A stretch of DNA of 64,000 bases from Anadara kagoshimensis (Eukaryota; Mollusca; Bivalvia; Arcoida; Arcidae): NCBI GenBank assembly GCA_021292105.1, contig CM037865.1:25999027-26063026 (forward strand). Direction: 5' to 3'. Below the pieces are notes generated by a model that was not told the DNA's origin, did no database searches, and worked only from the letters and a program-made list of their open reading frames with translations. Positions 61,401 through 64,000 of this stretch are shown here, in pieces. Numbering within the stretch: position 1 is the stretch's first letter; every line of letters starts with the position of its first letter. Position numbers and translations under genes: made by a program.

Positions 61401-63420
61401 ATTGTACATTAGTTATCGTCGATGTGAACATATGGTTGAACATGATTATTAACACATAATAACATTGTGTCAGCTAAACAAGCTGGTTCTTTTGGCTGAA
61501 ATGAAACATATAAATCAAAGAAGACTATAAAGTCTTCAAGGCTTTTTTGTTATCATTGAAACATGGACACTTGAAATGTATGTCTGGACCCTCATTTCTT
61601 TTTACCCTGAATCTCTCGGACCCCCAAATTTAAAAATGACTGTAAATCCTTGAATGAGGATGAACCTGTGGTATATAACATTATGGTCAATAGGTAATCA
61701 ATCAACAAATTAACTGATTACCAGTAATTCAATATTTCTATTTTGCCAAAATATTTAACTAAATATTAAATATTTACTAATATGATTATGTGACTACCTT
61801 TTTAAATTTTCTATCCATACCTTGAGTATAAGCAGCTTCCTCTTGTAAACTACCAGATCTCCTTCTCTGTACTTCTCTTTGAGAAGACTCGGAACTCAAA
61901 CTACTGTGACTAGATGCTGGAGACACTAATGGCGGAAAAGTGGCATGGGACAAGTGCCGAGGCTCAATTTCTGGATTTCCAATTATTTTACTTTTATGTT
62001 CATTTTCAATACTAGGTGTCCTTGAAGGCACAGGCGGATGCCCCGGTACCCGACATGTGTTGGGCACTTGGGGGTAATGTATAAACACTTGTCCATTATC
62101 ACCTTGACTAGGTCCACCACCGGCACTTTGTAACTTAGTCACATAAGAGTTTGATGGTGGATTAACGGCACCACCTATACTACTACTTGGAAAAATATTA
62201 CCACTACTGCTTGCACCTTGTGGTTCACTCGGAACATATTTATCTGGTCCATAACTTTCCAATTTTACGAATAACGGTTTATTAAAATTTTGACTTGGTT
62301 GCTGTGACGTTGCATTAGGATTTCCAGGTGAGGTCACCTGAGGATTCAAATATGAATTTGATTGTTGTGATAAAAATGGTTCACTTTGAGACATATGCAT
62401 ATTTATTGGAAAACCTTGATTTCCCGGGGAATAAATTGGAGTTCTATCACCAGGAGTGTCCAGTTTGGCAGCAGAAGTAGTGTTCCTTATATATATAGTT
62501 GCTTGTGAAGAATGGTTTGGCCTATTGAACTGATTCTGTTGTGTAGTTGGATAATTAGGTTGGGTAGGAGAATACTGGTTTTGGAAACTGATTGTGTTAC
62601 TATGTCCCTGTGGACTGGTGTCTTGCTGTGTATGTCTCATACCACCACCTGAAAATCTATCTAAACTAAACATTCCATGGTCGTTTCCATAAGACTGATT
62701 TATATAATTTCCATGGGGACCAATATTATATGAACCTGTATTGTAATTAACTGGTGAATTAGATCGCCAAGACGATGGTGCAGGGTAAGAATGTTGGTGT
62801 TGTAACTGCGGCGAGACCTGCTGCTGTGAGGGATACTGATCATGGCCGCTATAACCACCAGGCCGCGGACTGACCTGGATTTTATAAACATATTGTCCTT
62901 GTTGATTTACAGAAGGCGAGATCTGCCCCTGAGGGGTCCGACTTCCCTCAGGTGTTTGCACATGAAAGACTTGTATCTGTCTCAGTCCTTTAGTAGGATT
63001 ATTCCCGGATAACGGAACGTTTCCCGCTGCTGGATAATTTGATACATGTGGACTATTTCCTACATTATAAGCATCACAGTGAATATTTGGAATATTTCCA
63101 GTATTTCTTCCGCTCACGAAAAACGGATTTAAATCTCTGGGTTCCACAGGAGCTGTTTGAGGCCTAGCCTCTGAATGACTTGTAAATGACATTCCCCCGG
63201 TATTTGTGTTTACTGGGGGCCACGAAGAAACACTTGAAGCACTACAGTTACTTGTACTACTGACTCCACTAGACCCTGAATCACTCCTCTGTCGAGTCTC
63301 TGCATGTCCGATATTAAAGGTTTGCATATGAGAAGTCACAGTGTCCATGTTTCCACCAAATAAAAATTTTGGACTTTCGCTGGATAAAACTTCAATACAT
63401 TTGTCTCTATCATTATTATG
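49500..63420 (-). CDS. TAB2/TAB3-like: TAB2/TAB3-like TAK1-binding adaptor, six exons, 5' partial
   Basis: Exons (minus strand): 63420-61821, 59086-58935, 58409-58313, 57082-56972, 56183-55986, 49591-49500. All borders are GT/AG and the phases agree, giving 749 residues and TAA. The first codons, [20 protein letters not shown], match the end of a CUE domain; its start is beyond the right edge. A Ser/Gln/Pro-rich linker of about 500 residues follows. The exon ending YTQ joins [10 protein letters not shown], starting a coiled coil that runs over the next two exons. Then come a NFYKNM segment, a PPPPPPQP run and an NZF finger, WNCSACTF...KCECCEMPR. In known family members the NZF binds K63-linked polyubiquitin and the C-terminal coiled coil binds TAK1. 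This links TRAF6 to TAK1 for NF-kB and JNK signalling in innate immunity. The last exon adds about 38 residues after the finger, unlike vertebrate TAB2/TAB3, which end close to it. Which vertebrate paralogue it corresponds to cannot be said. Confidence 0.92.
49920..50045. repeat. Dispersed repeat E, copy 1
   Basis: AAATTCAGTTCCATCTCTTT, GACCCAATTTCTGAAAACAT and CCATTTTTCAAGGTCTAGGC match 63858-63985 in order and orientation. Both copies lie in introns of the TAB2/3-like gene. Confidence 0.6.
50216..50313 (+). other. Candidate plus-strand exon inside a TAB2/3-like intron
   Basis: TTTATATCTAG (acceptor) and AAA|GTATGT (donor) bound 98 bases. They encode 32 open codons beginning [20 protein letters not shown] and ending [11 protein letters not shown]. 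The composition is coding-like and richer in G and C than its surroundings. No neighbouring exon was found on the plus strand, so it may be a gene remnant, a captured exon or chance. Confidence 0.3.
50594..52590 (+). mobile_element. Helitron-like non-autonomous element
   Basis: The right end has a perfect 7-bp hairpin CTGAGCC-TTT-GGCTCAG (52565-52581), then GTGAG and CTAA. This fits the hairpin plus CTRR terminus of Helitrons. The left end has GGCCCATGGGCC and GCTCACCTGAG, the latter the inverse of CTCAGGTGAGC at the right end. About 1.2 kb in the middle is a tandem repeat. No Rep or helicase frame is present. Central tandem repeats and subterminal inverted repeats recall Helentron-type elements of bivalves; the exact class is uncertain. 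Confidence 0.65.
50845..52010. repeat. ~145-bp tandem repeat, about eight copies, inside the Helitron-like element
   Basis: CCAATACCTACAATATTCCA followed by ATATACATGCCTATACAAAA recurs near 50848, 50991, 51136, 51281, 51427, 51571, 51714, 51856 and 51992, the last partial. Most copies carry TGACCTTGACCTTTGAACC. The final copies are the most diverged. Confidence 0.9.
53242..53588. mobile_element. Tigger/pogo-like MITE, 347 bases
   Basis: ACAGTAAAACCTC at the left and GAGGTTTTACTGT at the right are exact inverses apart from the spacing to the next bases. CAGTAAAACCTC-type ends recall pogo/Tigger elements. No transposase frame is seen. Confidence 0.55.
53919..54064. mobile_element. Foldback hairpin element with ~60-bp arms
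   Basis: ATATACACAGTGTGTATGTA, CAACCC.TGTATCAGGT and TCCTTTTTTCGTA on the left are met in inverse by TACGAAAAAAGGA, ACCTGATACTGAGGGTTG and TACATACACACTGTGTATAT on the right. The loop is about 25 bases, including CTACTCGCGACTCGTAG. Confidence 0.8.
54083..54360. repeat. Two-copy ~139-bp direct repeat beside the foldback element
   Basis: TGAGTACAATAGTCTATT, GGATTTGCAAAACTTTTTAT and TAACATGAAA recur in the same order. The start of a third copy, ATGAGTGCGAG, follows. Confidence 0.8.
55493..55918. repeat. 39-bp minisatellite, about 11 copies
   Basis: The unit contains TTAACACTAATTTTGGTATA and TTTCATTGTTAACCCA. It comes in two forms, CCCAATC (a) and CCCATTC (b), ordered a b b b b a b b a b b from left to right. 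Otherwise the copies are identical. Because 39 is a multiple of three and no stop falls in one frame, both strands have open frames of more than 130 codons. They encode pure repeats and are not taken as genes. It starts 68 bases downstream of the donor of the zinc-finger exon. Confidence 0.97.
56839..56876. repeat. Partial copy of a TAB2/3-like exon in the following intron
   Basis: TGTACAGGTTCAGAGTATAT and AGAACCTGCTGACCTGTAT match exon bases 56989-57028 with about three differences and a one-base gap, in the same orientation. Directly after it the sequence runs on as a family A element. Confidence 0.7.
56868..56941. mobile_element. Family A MITE fragment
   Basis: GACCTGTATATAAGGACCAC on the left and GGTGGCCTTTATGGACAGGT plus TTGATTGTA on the right are inverted. 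TTTTACTGGTTCCCTTAGG is shared with 1-45. Confidence 0.65.
57200..57400 (+). mobile_element. SINE-2 copy, degenerate
   Basis: TCTAGTTTCCCCCACAATCT, TTGAACTGACTAACTTG and GTGAAAGAATCTTGGCCAGT, then GCATAAAACACTATTACCCC, follow the SINE-2 body and tail. Confidence 0.55.
57700..57870 (-). mobile_element. SINE-2 copy, reversed and degenerate
   Basis: The plus strand reads TTTAATGTCTCAGTCTAGAT, TTTTCACTTAAATAGAAATC, TAACACTAGGATCTCCAAG and TGGGATTTAATC. This is the reverse of a SINE-2 tail, inner body and B box. Confidence 0.5.
59495..59765 (+). mobile_element. SINE-2 copy with tRNA-like head
   Basis: TGATGGCTGAGTGGACTAAA is A-box-like and TAGGTTCAAATCCTAAAC is the B box. Their distance recalls a Ser/Leu tRNA with a long variable arm. 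The body has TTTTTTCACCATCTCAGAAC and the tail TAGTGAAAAAATCTTGTCTG. Confidence 0.7.
59994..60592. mobile_element. hAT-like MITE, ~600 bases
   Basis: TAGGGATGGGTATTG at the left faces AATACTGCACATCCCTA at the right. Outer GCCCCTAT and GCCCTATA could be a mutated 8-bp target duplication, as expected for hAT. Near the right end ATACCGGTATACCGGTAAT is a strong palindrome. No transposase frame is seen. Confidence 0.6.
60745..60900. repeat. Dispersed repeat D, copy 3
   Basis: CCTTTTTAAAGTATTTTTCC, AGAAATTAGTAGCCAATGG and CTACCAGGAATAGAAACA match 34075-34203. Confidence 0.5.
60901..61820. other. Intron sequence of the TAB2/3-like gene
   Basis: No exon or repeat is recognised. The donor of the large exon is GTATGG at 61820-61815. 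A second possible donor, AAG|GTAGTC near 61793, is out of phase with the next exon. Confidence 0.5.
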
Positions 63421-64000
63421 CTGAAACAAAGTCAAAGAAATACATTATTACTTTCATATCACCATGGTAACTTACATATCTAAGAAACTATGATATCTAG
63501 TGTAGCATTGATAGGAAGCCATTTCAGAGTTTACCTATTTTGGAAATTAAAAGTTGAACACAAGTACATGTGGTACCGGAAAGTGAAATCTCGTCTACTT
63601 TTCTTTTTTTTAATCTTAGACGTTAGCTCTTATACCTTAACACCTCACCTGCACATATAATCCATGAACTCAGCAAAAATCTTAAATAGAAATATTTTAA
63701 CAATTAGGTAGGATCATGAACTTAAATAGTATAACATGTAGAGGCAATCCAGAACAGGTCTGTGTGACAATGACCACAAATTAAATAATTTTGTTCCATA
63801 AAAATACTGACCGTGGACCAACCCCATCCCATCATTTTAGTCTTAGTTTAGTTCTAAATAAATTCAGTTCTACTTTTTCCTTATACTGATTTTTTTTCAA
63901 ATAAAATACACCAGGTTAAATCATAACTTTGACCCAATTCTGAAAAGCATGGCCCGTTTTTCAAGGCCTAGTCTGAGTGCATAACTAGGTTGAACACTTA
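63421..64000. other. Intron at the right edge of the window
   Basis: CTTTGTTTCAG ends at 63421 and is the acceptor of the large exon. No sequence coding for the first half of the CUE domain was found here, so that exon lies beyond the window. Bases 63858-63985 are a copy of repeat E, also at 49920-50045. Confidence 0.55.

Noticed and set aside
61786-61820. Extension of the large TAB2/3-like exon to a donor at AAG|GTAGTC
   Set aside because: That end is out of phase with the coiled-coil exon. The donor at 61820 (CAAG|GTATGG) is in phase and restores the expected YTQ-ALL reading.

Overview
The window looks like nuclear DNA of an invertebrate animal, most likely a bivalve mollusc. It is AT-rich and has spliced genes with GT/AG introns. 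It carries many copies of short repeat families that I associate with bivalve genomes: tRNA-derived SINEs with a shared tail, short inverted-repeat elements, a Helitron-like element ending in a hairpin plus CTAA, and a dispersed AAAGGGAGATAAC-type motif. The species cannot be fixed from the sequence. There is no sign of bacterial operons, ribosome binding sites or CRISPR.

Layout. Bases 1-2390 are non-coding and hold SINE and MITE fragments. Bases 2391-18010 are a tandem array of about 10.5 copies of a ~1.48-kb monomer. Each monomer is a mosaic of a family A MITE, a family B MITE, a block of eight hairpin-forming units around GAATGCATAAG, and a spacer. Bases 18010-30017 are mostly non-coding. 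They contain a possible minus-strand transcript (19.0-22.6 kb), SINEs, simple repeats and a broken LINE with another element inserted in it.

Two protein-coding genes are well supported. The first is on the plus strand at 30018-39060. Its nine coding exons join in phase to a 404-residue protein with an N-terminal membrane anchor and a GVRDHSYG..RDW motif. I connect it to the CrtC/AttH-like DUF7064/DUF7065 group. The second is on the minus strand at 63420-49500. It encodes a TAB2/TAB3-type adaptor of the TAK1 kinase: end of a CUE domain, long low-complexity linker, coiled coil and an NZF zinc finger. Its six exons join in phase to 749 residues. Its N-terminus lies beyond the right edge, and its last coding exon lies 6.4 kb past the zinc finger. 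The two genes converge on 39.1-49.5 kb, a stretch of AT-rich DNA with no clear gene.

Repeat family names used below. A: short inverted-repeat element with ends like ACAGTCAAACCTGT. B: ends like TACTGTAAAC. C: ends like TTTCACAATCATTC. SINE-1: tail like ATAAGTGAAATATTCTTGAC. SINE-2: body with CTCCACCATCCCAGAACTGA. SINE-3: tRNA-Arg-like head. All family assignments come from reading the sequence; no database search was done. Boundaries of repeats are approximate to about 10-20 bases unless terminal repeats are given.
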